64,000 bases of DNA from Bacillus_BD sp050389805 (GTDB taxonomy: Bacteria; Bacillota; Bacilli; Bacillales; Cytobacillaceae). The stretch is from the NCBI RefSeq assembly GCF_050389805.1, contig NZ_CP130945.1:3224001-3288000 (forward strand), in the 5' to 3' direction. The notes below the pieces were generated by a model, which did no database searches, had not been told where the DNA came from, and saw only the letters and a program-made list of their open reading frames with translations. Made by a program: the position numbers and the translations under genes. How positions within the stretch are numbered: position 1 is the first letter of the stretch; the number at the start of each line of letters is the position of its first letter. Below are positions 1 through 7,688 of this stretch, in pieces.

Positions 1-762
1 TTCAACTTGATGGATTAAAGAAGAGATAAAATCCATTTTATTAGATGTACTTTTACTCAAATCAATTCCTTCTCTAATTAATTCCGTACTTGCTGTCGTT
101 GATTGTAAAGTAACTTCAATATCCTTCTGAATATTTTGCGTCAAATCGCTAATATTACTTGTACTAGTAGAAGTACTTTCGGCAAGCCTACGTACTTCCT
201 CAGCTACGACCGCAAACCCTTTTCCGTGCTCCCCTGCTCTTGCAGCTTCGATGGAAGCATTTAATGCGAGTAGATTAGTTTGATCGGCAATTGCGTTTAT
301 CGTTTTTACAATCGTTTCAATTTCTTTAGAATTACTGCTTAATTGTTTCATCTTATTATAAGTTTCTTCTAATTTTTCGCCAAGTTGGGTAATCAATCTC
401 TCGACGTGATTTACAGACGCCCTTCCTTCTTCTGAGCGATTCACCATATCTTTGGCTGATACAATTAAGGTTTCCCCTTTCTCAAAAAGGACTACAGAGT
501 TCTCACAAGAATTTTGGCTAATATAATTGACCTTTTCAAAATGACTTTTAATTTTCTCTACTAAATCCCCCAGCACTTGATGTTGGCTGTTTACCACTTC
601 ATGTTGCTCAATGGTCTGTGATAATTCATTTTGGAAGGTTTCTAAAAAAACAGTATAAAAAGATTCTTTTTCTTTACATTTAGAATAAATACGTTCAAAC
701 TCATCTCGCAATTCTCTTTTTTCTTCCTCAATTTGCTTTAAACGATTTTTTGAAATGATCAT
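1..762 (-). CDS. Soluble methyl-accepting chemotaxis-type protein, C-terminus cut by window edge
   Basis: The reading frame is open to the window edge, giving the first 254 residues of a signalling protein. It starts at ATG 762 with AGGAGT five bases upstream. No hydrophobic segment long enough to cross a membrane is present, so it looks cytoplasmic. Residues 1-60 are charged and helical. From about residue 90 the sequence reads as a chemoreceptor coiled-coil signalling domain. The hairpin tip (about residues 157-190) has the hallmark NLLALNASIEAARAGE followed by GFAVVAEEVRRLAE, the CheA/CheW contact. Small soluble receptors of this type occur in Bacillus (YfmS-like, HemAT-like), but no haem-globin or PAS sensor domain is visible here. 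The ligand is unknown. The missing end is probably short. Confidence 0.85.
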   Translation of the reverse strand, partial: MIISKNRLKQIEEEKRELRDEFERIYSKCKEKESFYTVFLETFQNELSQTIEQHEVVNSQHQVLGDLVEKIKSHFEKVNYISQNSCENSVVLFEKGETLIVSAKDMVNRSEEGRASVNHVERLITQLGEKLEETYNKMKQLSSNSKEIETIVKTINAIADQTNLLALNASIEAARAGEHGKGFAVVAEEVRRLAESTSTSTSNISDLTQNIQKDIEVTLQSTTASTELIREGIDLSKSTSNKMDFISSLIHQVE

Positions 763-870
763 ACTTAACTCCTATCTGATTAGCAAAATAATATGATAAA
801 GTACCCTTTATATCATTATACGAGAATAGTTTTCATTAATAAATTGATTAGGGTCAACTTTTTATATTTT

Positions 871-921
871 AATAGAGTGACAGGCACCTTCCATAAAATG
901 GAAGGTGCCTGTCACTCTATT
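871..921. repeat. Perfect 24-bp palindrome with 3-base loop (REP-like)
   Basis: Arms 871-894 and 898-921 are exact reverse complements around AAA. The core is GTGACAGGCACCTTCCAT. The right arm ends three bases before the hmp stop codon. There is no T-tract on either side, so it is not a standard terminator. GACAGGCACC-type hairpins are scattered through Bacillaceae genomes as REP-like elements; that recognition is from memory. Confidence 0.8.
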
Positions 922-923
922 CA

Positions 924-2153
924 TTAACTTGCAGAGACGGTCTCTTCTTCTAATGTTCCAGCTGGACCAAAGAATTCGTAATGAATCTTTTCTGTTGCTA
1001 CTTCCCATTCTTTTAGAATGTGGTAAATAGATTTCATGAACGGTACGGGTCCACAGAAATAAAAATCTGCTGAGGTATCTTTTACGATTGATTGTAGCCA
1101 TTCTAAATCAACGAATCCTTCTTTATCGTATTCGCCTACTTCACGATCTCTCTCTGTTGGTGCAGAGTAAGCGATATAACTAGTGACATTTTGATTCTCA
1201 CGAGCTAATTGTGAGACTTCATCTTTTAACGCATGAACTCCACTATTTAATGCACCATGGATAAACGTTACTTCACGTTCTGGTTGTTTCTCAGCAATCG
1301 TTTTTAGCATACTTACCATTGGTGTTAATCCAACACCTCCACTTAGTAATACAACTGGTGTATCTTTTTCTTGGAGTACAAATATTCCGGCTGGAGCACT
1401 TACTGGGATGATATCGCCTTCTTGAACTACATTGTGTAAGTAGTTTGAAACAACTCCCTTGTCTTCGCGTTTGACACTAATACGATAGTATTCTTTCCCT
1501 GGGGAATCCGATAAACTATAGTGGCGAAGACTTGTACACTCATTGTTTTTAGGTTTTACCTTCAAAGTAATATATTGACCGGCTTGATAGGATGCAATGG
1601 CACCACCATCTTCTGGCTTTAAATAAAAAGAAGTAATGACTTCACTTTCTTTTACTTTTTTAACTACAACGAAGTTTCTAAAACCTTCCCATCCACCCTG
1701 TTGTTCTTTTGCTTCACTATACATTTCCTGTTCAATTCCGATAAATGCGTCCGCAATGACGCCATAGGCTTCTACCCAAGCATTAATAATATCATCTGTA
1801 GCCTCATCACCTAGAACGTCTTTAATGGCTGCTAACAAGTTTTCACCAACAATTGGATAGTGTTCAGGCAAAACTCCTAACGCTCTATGTTTTGTTCCAA
1901 TTTGTTTGACAACCGGGATAATCGCACCTAGATTATCGATATTTGCTGCTGCCGCATAAACAGTATTAGCCAATGCAGTTTGTTGTCTTCCTTGTTTTTG
2001 ATTCGCATGGTTAAAAATATTTAATAGTTCTGGGTGTTTGCTAAACATTAATTGATAGAAACGTGTTGTAATGTCTTTTCCGTATTTTTCCAAAACAGGA
2101 ACCGTACTCTTTACAATTTCAATTGTTTTTTCACTTAACATGTTCTCATCCAC
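924..2153 (-). CDS. hmp: Flavohaemoglobin, nitric oxide dioxygenase
   Basis: Oxidises NO to nitrate using O2 and NAD(P)H, protecting the cytoplasm from nitrosative stress. At 409 residues it has the usual three-domain length. The N-terminal globin domain (about 1-140) has the proximal-histidine region KHRALGVLPEHY (H89, Y99). The FAD domain (about 150-260) contains RHYSLSD and the VKRE strand. The NAD domain (about 265-400) contains LLSGGVGLTPM and FYFCGPVPFM. The start ATG 2153 follows AAAGGTGG. It is divergent from nsrR, and two palindromes in the shared 166-bp spacer fit NsrR operators, one covering the hmp -10 box. Expression is therefore expected to be NO-derepressed. Nothing is missing from the catalytic parts. 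Confidence 0.97.
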   Translation of the reverse strand: MDENMLSEKTIEIVKSTVPVLEKYGKDITTRFYQLMFSKHPELLNIFNHANQKQGRQQTALANTVYAAAANIDNLGAIIPVVKQIGTKHRALGVLPEHYPIVGENLLAAIKDVLGDEATDDIINAWVEAYGVIADAFIGIEQEMYSEAKEQQGGWEGFRNFVVVKKVKESEVITSFYLKPEDGGAIASYQAGQYITLKVKPKNNECTSLRHYSLSDSPGKEYYRISVKREDKGVVSNYLHNVVQEGDIIPVSAPAGIFVLQEKDTPVVLLSGGVGLTPMVSMLKTIAEKQPEREVTFIHGALNSGVHALKDEVSQLARENQNVTSYIAYSAPTERDREVGEYDKEGFVDLEWLQSIVKDTSADFYFCGPVPFMKSIYHILKEWEVATEKIHYEFFGPAGTLEEETVSAS

Positions 2154-2166
2154 CTTTGTTCTTATT

Positions 2167-2191
2167 AAAGATATATTATATTTACATCTTT
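2167..2191. promoter_or_regulatory. Candidate NsrR operator overlapping the hmp -10 box
   Basis: A 25-bp imperfect palindrome whose outer arms are AAAGATATA and TACATCTTT (8 of 9 pair). It covers the TATAAT of the hmp promoter on the minus strand, the position expected for repression. Similarity to NsrR sites is inferred from the AT-rich ATRTA...TAYAT symmetry and from the adjacent nsrR gene. Confidence 0.5.
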
Positions 2192-2204
2192 AATAATATA
2201 ACAA
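2175..2204 (-). promoter_or_regulatory. hmp promoter
   Basis: Read on the minus strand, TTGTTA (2199-2204) and TATAAT (2175-2180) are separated by 18 bp. The -10 box is about 20 bases upstream of the hmp start codon region and lies inside the candidate NsrR palindrome. Confidence 0.55.
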
Positions 2205-2218
2205 CAGTGTAAATAAAA

Positions 2219-2235
2219 ATATATTTGAAATACAT
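2219..2235. promoter_or_regulatory. Candidate second NsrR operator
   Basis: The 17-bp sequence ATATATTTGAAATACAT reads as two eight-base arms around a central G, with one mismatch between arms (ATATATTT against ATGTATTT). It sits between the hmp and nsrR promoters. The form resembles reported Bacillus NsrR sites; the assignment is inference. Confidence 0.55.
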
Positions 2236-2255
2236 GTTTCATAAAATTGTCACAA

Positions 2256-2284
2256 TTACAGATTTTTTCCATTGATGATATAAT
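2256..2284 (+). promoter_or_regulatory. nsrR promoter
   Basis: TTACAG (2256-2261) and a perfect TATAAT (2279-2284) are 17 bp apart, with the start codon at 2320 preceded by GAGGAG. Confidence 0.55.
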
Positions 2285-2319
2285 AAGGTAAGTTTTAATA
2301 TAAATGAGGAGCATTTAAA

Positions 2320-2763
2320 ATGAGATTAACAAATTATACGGACTATTCCTTACGAGTATTAATATATTTAGCATTAAAAGATCAAAATGAACTAGGTACT
2401 ATTAGAGAAATTGCAGAGAACTATCAAATTTCAAAAAATCACTTGATGAAAATTATTCATGATTTAGGAAAGCTTGGCTATATTGAAACGATAAGAGGTC
2501 GATATGGCGGGATTAAACTAGCTATGGATCCCAAGGATATTAATATTGGAGAAGTCGTATCAAAAACAGAGGAAGATTTTCATATCGTTGAATGTTTTAA
2601 TCATGAAAAAAACTATTGTGTAATCACTCCTTCATGTAAGTTAAAGCATATTCTTCATGAAGCACTTCAAGCATTTATCCATGTTTTAAAAAAATACACA
2701 TTAGAAGATTTAACACAAAATAAAGATGATCTACGGCAATTACTCACCTTTGAGGAATCTTAA
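2320..2763 (+). CDS. nsrR: Rrf2-family nitric oxide-sensing repressor NsrR
   Basis: An Fe-S transcriptional regulator of 147 residues. The N-terminal winged helix (about 1-75) has the Rrf2 pattern: LTNYTDYSLRVLIYLAL, a recognition helix ISKNHLMKIIHDLG, and a wing with RGRYGGIKLA. Three cysteines at 92, 100 and 106 (spacing C-x7-C-x5-C) are the NsrR cluster ligands and separate it from IscR and CymR relatives. In the family, NO damages the cluster and relieves repression of hmp, which lies divergently next door. The start ATG follows ATGAGGAG. The gene ends against a GGGACAGAGG palindrome. Confidence 0.95.
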   Translation: MRLTNYTDYSLRVLIYLALKDQNELGTIREIAENYQISKNHLMKIIHDLGKLGYIETIRGRYGGIKLAMDPKDINIGEVVSKTEEDFHIVECFNHEKNYCVITPSCKLKHILHEALQAFIHVLKKYTLEDLTQNKDDLRQLLTFEES

Positions 2764-2764
2764 A

Positions 2765-2793
2765 GGGACAGAGGAAACATGTCCCTCTGTCCC
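2765..2793. repeat. GGGACAGAGG palindrome (REP-like)
   Basis: The left arm GGGACAGAGG and right arm CCTCTGTCCC flank an 8-9 base spacer. It fills nearly all of the gap between the convergent nsrR and dioxygenase stop codons. It has no T-tract but could still act as a weak two-way terminator. GGGACAGAGG hairpins are a recurrent intergenic element in Bacillaceae (recognised from memory). Confidence 0.7.
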
Positions 2794-2794
2794 A

Positions 2795-3640
2795 CTAATA
2801 AATTCTCCCTTGTCTGATCCATTTGGTTGCAACCCATTTCTCACCTGTTAGTACAGGTACACTGCTGTGTAAGGATAATCGATCGGTTTGCCCCTTTTCG
2901 TTGCCATAATGAAAATACAGTGCCGCTCCTTTTTTTGGTGATACCTTTAGATCGATTTTAGGAAAAATCGTTTCTCCACCTTCATGAACATCATTTAAAT
3001 ACATTAACAGTGTGCAGACCCTTTGTACTCCTATAGTAGGGTCTATTTTATTGTCTGGGAAAAAATCATAATGGGATTTATATTCTTCGCCTTGATTATA
3101 ATGTAAGACTTGAAGACTTTCTCCATGATCAACCGGAAAATCTGTCACTTCTTGTATTCTTTTTTCAATTTTTTGAATGAGAAGATTCTCTCCGATCGCA
3201 TACTCTGTCCCCTCACTCGTCCTACCAGATGCTATTATTCTTTCTCCAGTAGCTGAATTGATTACTTGAGAGCGCTTTAATCGTTTAGTAGAAAGCGCAA
3301 TCAATTCATCGCATTCTTGTATACTTAGAAAATTATCAAGAAAAAGGATAAACGGTGTTTCTATTCTCATGGTTACTTTTATATCACGATCAGAAGTATG
3401 AATGATATTACCTTTTTTACCTAATGCAGGAATCTCATATAGATAGGGTAGTGATTCTTCTTGATCATGCTTATCAATCGATTGATTTCGTATTAACTGA
3501 AATAATAGAGTATAAGAAAACTTTGGATCAAAGCCTTTTTTAATTAATGCGTCAACTAGTAATTCGGGCTGGACCCCACTATGTAAAGTTTTAATGATCC
3601 ATTCTTTTAGTTCATTGGAGATGCGGGTTAGTTTTTTCAT
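2795..3640 (-). CDS. 2-oxoglutarate/Fe(II) dioxygenase, prolyl 4-hydroxylase-like
   Basis: 281 residues. The C-terminal half (about 95-280) is a prolyl-4-hydroxylase alpha-subunit domain. The iron ligands are the facial triad H190-x-D192 in YKSHYDFF and H258 in LSLHSSVP. K268 in GEKWVATKW is the expected 2-oxoglutarate-binding lysine. The segment QRVCTLLMYLNDVHEGGET is also typical. Residues 1-75 form a separate helical extension with a W-x-h...G...L-h-x-A-L-h-x-x-G-F pattern, also found ahead of this domain in some other bacterial homologues. The substrate is unknown; related Bacillus enzymes hydroxylate proline in collagen-like or other peptides. It is cytoplasmic, with no signal peptide. 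It is convergent with nsrR and not obviously in an operon. Confidence 0.85.
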   Translation of the reverse strand: MKKLTRISNELKEWIIKTLHSGVQPELLVDALIKKGFDPKFSYTLLFQLIRNQSIDKHDQEESLPYLYEIPALGKKGNIIHTSDRDIKVTMRIETPFILFLDNFLSIQECDELIALSTKRLKRSQVINSATGERIIASGRTSEGTEYAIGENLLIQKIEKRIQEVTDFPVDHGESLQVLHYNQGEEYKSHYDFFPDNKIDPTIGVQRVCTLLMYLNDVHEGGETIFPKIDLKVSPKKGAALYFHYGNEKGQTDRLSLHSSVPVLTGEKWVATKWIRQGRIY

Positions 3641-3839
3641 AGTATGACCTCTCCTTTCTTCTATTCTTCCCTTTTATTGTAATATAAAACGAGTTTATGA
3701 AAAAGTTATTTTATAATGTTTTCCTAATTCTAAAAATTTTTATATATCAAGTAAAAAAGTATAAATTTTCTGTAAAACATGCTAAAATATTACTAATATT
3801 GACAAGTTTTGTAATACATTAAAATAATTGGAGGATTCT

Positions 3840-4253
3840 GTGGAGAACTTATACAGAATTGTGATTGAAAGAGAAGATGATGTTCACATGGCTAGTTCAA
3901 TAGGAAAACGTGTTTCTGAAGAATATGGCCTAAATAAAAGTGAACAAACCAAGCTTGTGGTTTCCATATTAGAGCTGACACGTAATATTGTCTTTTATGC
4001 TGAAAAAGGTGAACTCTTTATAAAACCAATAGCTAACTATGGAATTGAAATACAGGCAATTGATAAAGGACCTGGCATCCCTCATTTAGAACAAGTATTA
4101 AATAATAATATCCGATCCAAAACAGGTCTTGGGCTTGGTTTATCTGGTGTCAAGCGGCTTATGGATGAATTTGAAATTATTAGTAATGAAAAAGGAACAA
4201 AGGTTAGAGCTGTAAAATGGTTCAAGGAAGGGAGGTTCAAAAAGAGATGGTAA
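3840..4253 (+). CDS. RsbT-like serine/threonine switch kinase (anti-sigma-factor kinase fold)
   Basis: A single-domain GHKL ATPase of 137 residues, close in length and pattern to RsbT. The N box is ELTRNIVFYA, the G1 box DKGPGIP and the G2 box TGLGLGLSGVKRLMDEF. RsbT phosphorylates STAS proteins (RsbS, RsbR) of stressosomes and then activates the phosphatase RsbU. I chose the GTG at 3840 because GGAGG (3830-3834) lies five bases upstream; the in-frame TTG at 3828 has no ribosome site and overlaps that GGAGG. The stop overlaps the start of the following kinase-RsbR fusion, implying translational coupling and a shared role. No rsbS, rsbU or sigB is in the window, so the partners are inferred. 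Confidence 0.85.
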   Translation: MENLYRIVIEREDDVHMASSIGKRVSEEYGLNKSEQTKLVVSILELTRNIVFYAEKGELFIKPIANYGIEIQAIDKGPGIPHLEQVLNNNIRSKTGLGLGLSGVKRLMDEFEIISNEKGTKVRAVKWFKEGRFKKRW

Positions 4254-6127
4254 TGACAACATCAGCCAATCGCCTTTATGGTTTAATCGAATTAAATCCA
4301 GATGGTGTGATCGTTAAGGCTAATCCTGAAGCAAAAAAACTATTATTCTCAAATGATAGTAGTTCACAAAATCTTTTTCAACGAATTAAAAATACAGATC
4401 TAAAAACAAAGTTGCATGAATGTTTCATGGGGAAAGTCAATGAGTTTACCATTTCAATCGAATCTCATCCTTATTTTTTCCTTTTTCATCGATCTTATAA
4501 AGGTGACCTGCTTGAACACATTTATATTTACTTTTTTGATATTCTTAATATCCAACATTCGATCGAACAAAATAATTGGAACAATTCATTATTATCTTCG
4601 ATCGGTGAAATGGCCGCAGGTATCGCTCATGAAGTTCGTAATCCATTAACAGCTGTAAAAGGCTTTCTTCAATTAATGGATCAATCCTATAATGAAGAAT
4701 ATTCTCATATCGCTCAAAATGAATTGGAAAGGGCCATCCACATTTTAAATGATTTAATGAGTGTGTCCAAACCTGAATTTATACAAGAAAAGCAAACTAG
4801 TTTTAATATCATTGCTGAGATCGAATCTATTTTACTTCTATTTCAGAATCAGTTATACACAATTAATCTAATCAAACATTATGAAAATGAAAACGCTATT
4901 GTGGTGGGGAGAAGAGATCAACTTAAAAAGGCACTTTTTAATATTATAAAGAATGCCATAGAAGCTATGCCCAATGGTGGTACATTAATGATTGACCAAA
5001 CAGAAGATGTCCAAAATATAAACATATGTATATCCGACTCTGGTGTGGGGATCCCGAAGGATAAATTAAGATTATTAGGCACTCCATTCTTCACGATGAA
5101 ACAAGATGGGAAAGGAATGGGATTAGCACAAGTATTTAATGCGATTCAAAGTAATCATGGCAGAATAAGTGTGACTAGTGAAGAAGGCAGCGGGACTTCG
5201 TTCTCATTAACTTTACCAAAAACGATTAAACATGTAGATACGATAATTGGGGGGCAAACGATGATAGGAACGATTAATTCAAGAGTAGAATTGGCAAAAT
5301 TCTTTAACGAGAATTTGAGTTTTTATACGGAAGAGTGGATCAAATATTTGGAAGAAAATAAAGACTACATTGCTACTCTTCTTAGGGATAGTGGGGAAAT
5401 CGATTATTTTAGCGAACATGGAAATCCAATTATAAAAATTGTAGCATCCAATATTAGTGAATTGAAAATGGAAGAATTAATGGACAAGGCTAAGGAAAGA
5501 GGAATCTCGAGTGCAAAAACAGAATTCCCGATTCATTTAGCTTGGGAACTTTTCCAATCTTCAAGAGGAATTGTTTGGAATGCGGTCAAAACCTTTTATG
5601 TGGAATCCGGAATACAATTAGATACAGAAGAGTTTTTCGCATTAGAACGACATGTAAATGACATTATTGATTTATACATTGATTCATACACGGCTTACTA
5701 TGTAAACTATAAAGAGGATTTATTAAGAAGTCATCGTGAAACGGTTGATGAATTGTCCGTTCCGATTATTCCAATTACGGATAAGGTTTGTATCTTACCT
5801 GTAGTGGGAAATGTGGATACGTACCGTGCTAAAAAAATTCGTGAAAGAACCCTTAATCGTGTTAAAGAATTAAAAGCTACTCAATTAATTATTGATATTT
5901 CTGGGGTACCGTATGTAGACACAGCTGTTGTTAACCATTTATTTAAAATTGTTAAAGGGATCAAATTATTAGGCTGTTCAACGATCATGACAGGAATTAG
6001 TCCTGAAATTGCCGATACCATGATTGAACTTGGAATTGAAATTGACAATGAAGTGAAAACATTATCAGACTTACAACAAGCCCTACAAAGTTATTTTAAT
6101 GATCATAATCAAAAGAAAATATTTTAA
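4247..6127 (+). CDS. Hybrid protein: PAS plus histidine kinase fused to RsbR-type helical and STAS domains
   Basis: 626 residues in one uninterrupted frame. About 5-100 is a PAS-like sensor (LIELNPDGVIVKANPEAKK). About 115-185 is a HisKA domain with the phospho-acceptor H128 in AGIAHEVRNPLTAVKGF, like orphan sporulation kinases. About 200-330 is HATPase_c with N box NIIKNAIEAMPNGG, DSGVGI and GKGMGL. About 345-500 is an all-helical region like the N-terminal domain of RsbR co-antagonists. About 514-615 is STAS, with DISGVPYVDT and MTGISPEIADT at the places where RsbR proteins are phosphorylated by RsbT. The start at 4247 follows GGAGG at 4231-4235; an ATG at 4217 is less likely because it lies 5' of that site. 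No response regulator is adjacent. It overlaps the RsbT-like gene by 7 bp, so the STAS part is probably its substrate. Confidence 0.85.
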   Translation: MVMTTSANRLYGLIELNPDGVIVKANPEAKKLLFSNDSSSQNLFQRIKNTDLKTKLHECFMGKVNEFTISIESHPYFFLFHRSYKGDLLEHIYIYFFDILNIQHSIEQNNWNNSLLSSIGEMAAGIAHEVRNPLTAVKGFLQLMDQSYNEEYSHIAQNELERAIHILNDLMSVSKPEFIQEKQTSFNIIAEIESILLLFQNQLYTINLIKHYENENAIVVGRRDQLKKALFNIIKNAIEAMPNGGTLMIDQTEDVQNINICISDSGVGIPKDKLRLLGTPFFTMKQDGKGMGLAQVFNAIQSNHGRISVTSEEGSGTSFSLTLPKTIKHVDTIIGGQTMIGTINSRVELAKFFNENLSFYTEEWIKYLEENKDYIATLLRDSGEIDYFSEHGNPIIKIVASNISELKMEELMDKAKERGISSAKTEFPIHLAWELFQSSRGIVWNAVKTFYVESGIQLDTEEFFALERHVNDIIDLYIDSYTAYYVNYKEDLLRSHRETVDELSVPIIPITDKVCILPVVGNVDTYRAKKIRERTLNRVKELKATQLIIDISGVPYVDTAVVNHLFKIVKGIKLLGCSTIMTGISPEIADTMIELGIEIDNEVKTLSDLQQALQSYFNDHNQKKIF

Positions 6128-6132
6128 ATTAG

Positions 6133-6190
6133 GTTGTCTTATAAGGAAGTTTGAACGGTTTTCGGACCCTTCCCTATAAGACAACTTTTT
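6133..6190 (+). terminator. Rho-independent terminator of the RsbT/kinase-RsbR operon
   Basis: Arms GTTGTCTTATA (6133-6143) and TATAAGACAAC (6175-6185) enclose a further GGAAG/CTTCC pairing and are followed by TTTTT. The region also separates this operon from convergent spoVK. Confidence 0.85.
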
Positions 6191-7146
6191 CATTCTTGTA
6201 TAAAAACTATATCATTACTTCTAATTGTCATTAATTCATGACGATCATAATTATTTTGCATTAACAACCTCATTGCTTGAGCCCGTATGGACTTCTCAAT
6301 TACATTTCGAATATAGCGACCATTTGAAAAGCTTGTCGGATTTACAGCAGTTTTGATCCAATGAAGATGATCCCTTAGCTTCTTCTCTGCTTCATGACTT
6401 AATGTATATTGTTTTTCCTTTAACATAATTTCTGCAATTTCCATCAATTGATCGATACTATAATCCGGAAAATCAATAACAAGCGGGAATCGTGATTCTA
6501 AGCCTGGATTCAATGTAAGAAAATGATCCATCTCTCGAGAATATCCTGCTAATATTAAAATAAATTCATGCTGCTTATCTTCCATATGTTTTACCAAAGT
6601 ATCAATAGCTTCTTTCCCAAAATCCTTTTCTCCTCCGCGTCCAAGGGAATACGCCTCATCAATAAAAAGAATGCCACCAATCGCCTTTTTTATGAGATCT
6701 CTCGTTTTTTGAGCTGTATGTCCGATATATTCTCCCACTAAATCTGCTCTTTCCGCCTCAATGAGATGACCCTTTGAGAGTACATTCATTTTATGGAATA
6801 ACTTTCCAACCAGTCTGGCAACAGTTGTTTTTCCAGTACCTGGATTCCCTTTGAACATCATATGGAGTGCTTGTTTTCCACTTTTTAATCCATTTTCTTC
6901 TCTTTTCTTATTTACATAAATCCATGCATAAATTTCTTTCACTAAACGTTTCATTTCATCCATCCCTACAAGAACAGCTAACTCTTCTTCGATTTCTTTC
7001 AAAGCCGCGTGTTCAGTTGGGATCATTTTTGGAGTGGTGGGTGACATGTTGAGATTTTCTGTAACAGGGTTTCGTTTCTGTTTGTTTAGAACAATACTGA
7101 TTTGACCATTGTTCTTCATTCGCATCGGTTGTTCCAAACTGTTCAC
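6190..7146 (-). CDS. spoVK: Stage V sporulation protein K, AAA+ ATPase
   Basis: A mother-cell ATPase needed late in sporulation; its precise substrate is unknown. At 318 residues it is the normal length. After a variable N-terminus (1-50), one AAA+ module of the CbbX/SpoVK type follows. Walker A is GNPGTGKT (100-107), Walker B is GGILFIDEA (about 157-165), sensor 1 lies near ILILAGYSREM, and the arginine region is GLESRFP. The C-terminal lid is helical. The neighbouring genes hfq and miaA in the same order support the Bacillus assignment. I saw no convincing sigma-E promoter in the upstream 120 bases. Confidence 0.95.
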   Translation of the reverse strand: MNSLEQPMRMKNNGQISIVLNKQKRNPVTENLNMSPTTPKMIPTEHAALKEIEEELAVLVGMDEMKRLVKEIYAWIYVNKKREENGLKSGKQALHMMFKGNPGTGKTTVARLVGKLFHKMNVLSKGHLIEAERADLVGEYIGHTAQKTRDLIKKAIGGILFIDEAYSLGRGGEKDFGKEAIDTLVKHMEDKQHEFILILAGYSREMDHFLTLNPGLESRFPLVIDFPDYSIDQLMEIAEIMLKEKQYTLSHEAEKKLRDHLHWIKTAVNPTSFSNGRYIRNVIEKSIRAQAMRLLMQNNYDRHELMTIRSNDIVFIQE

Positions 7147-7377
7147 CTCTCATTCTACAAACAGTATACGTTTTTTACCTGCTAGTTGTGACAAATGCCC
7201 ATTTTTCTAGATGTTTATATATTTACATATATGTTTTGAAATATATATAAACGAAATGGTAGCGATAATCATGTGCAGTAAAATATACACATATTCTATT
7301 TGTATTCAGGAAGATGCCTGTTCATTAATCAAAGTTGCATTCCAATACTGAATTGTCTTTTTTTAATTTAAAGAATA

Positions 7378-7415
7378 AAAGGCATTCACATCATTCAACT
7401 GATGTAAATGCCTTT
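7378..7415 (-). terminator. Terminator downstream of hfq
   Basis: Arms AAAGGCATTCACATCA (7378-7393) and TGATGTAAATGCCTTT (7400-7415) pair with one mismatch. On the minus strand the stem is followed by TTTTATTCTTT. The rest of 7147-7377 is very AT-rich and shows no gene. Confidence 0.8.
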
Positions 7416-7421
7416 TTTTAT

Positions 7422-7664
7422 TTATTTTGTTTGTTGTGGTACTTCTAACTCAATGGATACATTTCTTTGTGGAGAAAAGGTCGAAATCGCATGCTTATAC
7501 ACAAGCTGCTGTTTCCCTTCACATTCTAAAAGAACTGTAAAGTTATCAAAACCTTTGATTTGCCCTCTAATTTGGAATCCATTTAATAAAAATACCGTAC
7601 AATTTATTCCATCTTTACGAAGTTGATTTAAAAATTGATCTTGTATATTCACTGATTGCTTCAT
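7422..7664 (-). CDS. hfq: RNA chaperone Hfq
   Basis: An Sm-like hexameric RNA-binding protein of 80 residues. Sm1 is VFLLNGFQIRGQIKGFDNFTVLLE and Sm2 is QQLVYKHAISTFSP, including the YKHA motif of the proximal uridine pocket. The N-terminus NIQDQFLNQLRKDGI matches Gram-positive Hfq. It is a few residues longer at the C-terminus than usual for Bacillus. The start ATG 7664 follows GGAGGAG. It lies 24 bp downstream of miaA on the same strand, as is common in bacteria. Confidence 0.97.
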   Translation of the reverse strand: MKQSVNIQDQFLNQLRKDGINCTVFLLNGFQIRGQIKGFDNFTVLLECEGKQQLVYKHAISTFSPQRNVSIELEVPQQTK

Positions 7665-7688
7665 AATAAAGCTCCTCCTCTTTTATCT

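Noticed and set aside
862..1101. Minus-strand open frame of 79 codons over the palindrome and the end of hmp
   Set aside because: It overlaps hmp out of frame and runs through the hairpin; composition is not protein-like and there is no ribosome site.
3799..3825. TTGACA ... TAAAAT before the RsbT-like gene
   Set aside because: Spacing is only 15 bp and the start point would fall inside the ribosome site.
3828..3839. TTG start for the RsbT-like gene
   Set aside because: It overlaps the GGAGG that serves GTG 3840.
4217..4246. Earlier ATG start for the kinase-RsbR fusion
   Set aside because: The GGAGG at 4231-4235 lies downstream of it, so ATG 4247 is preferred.
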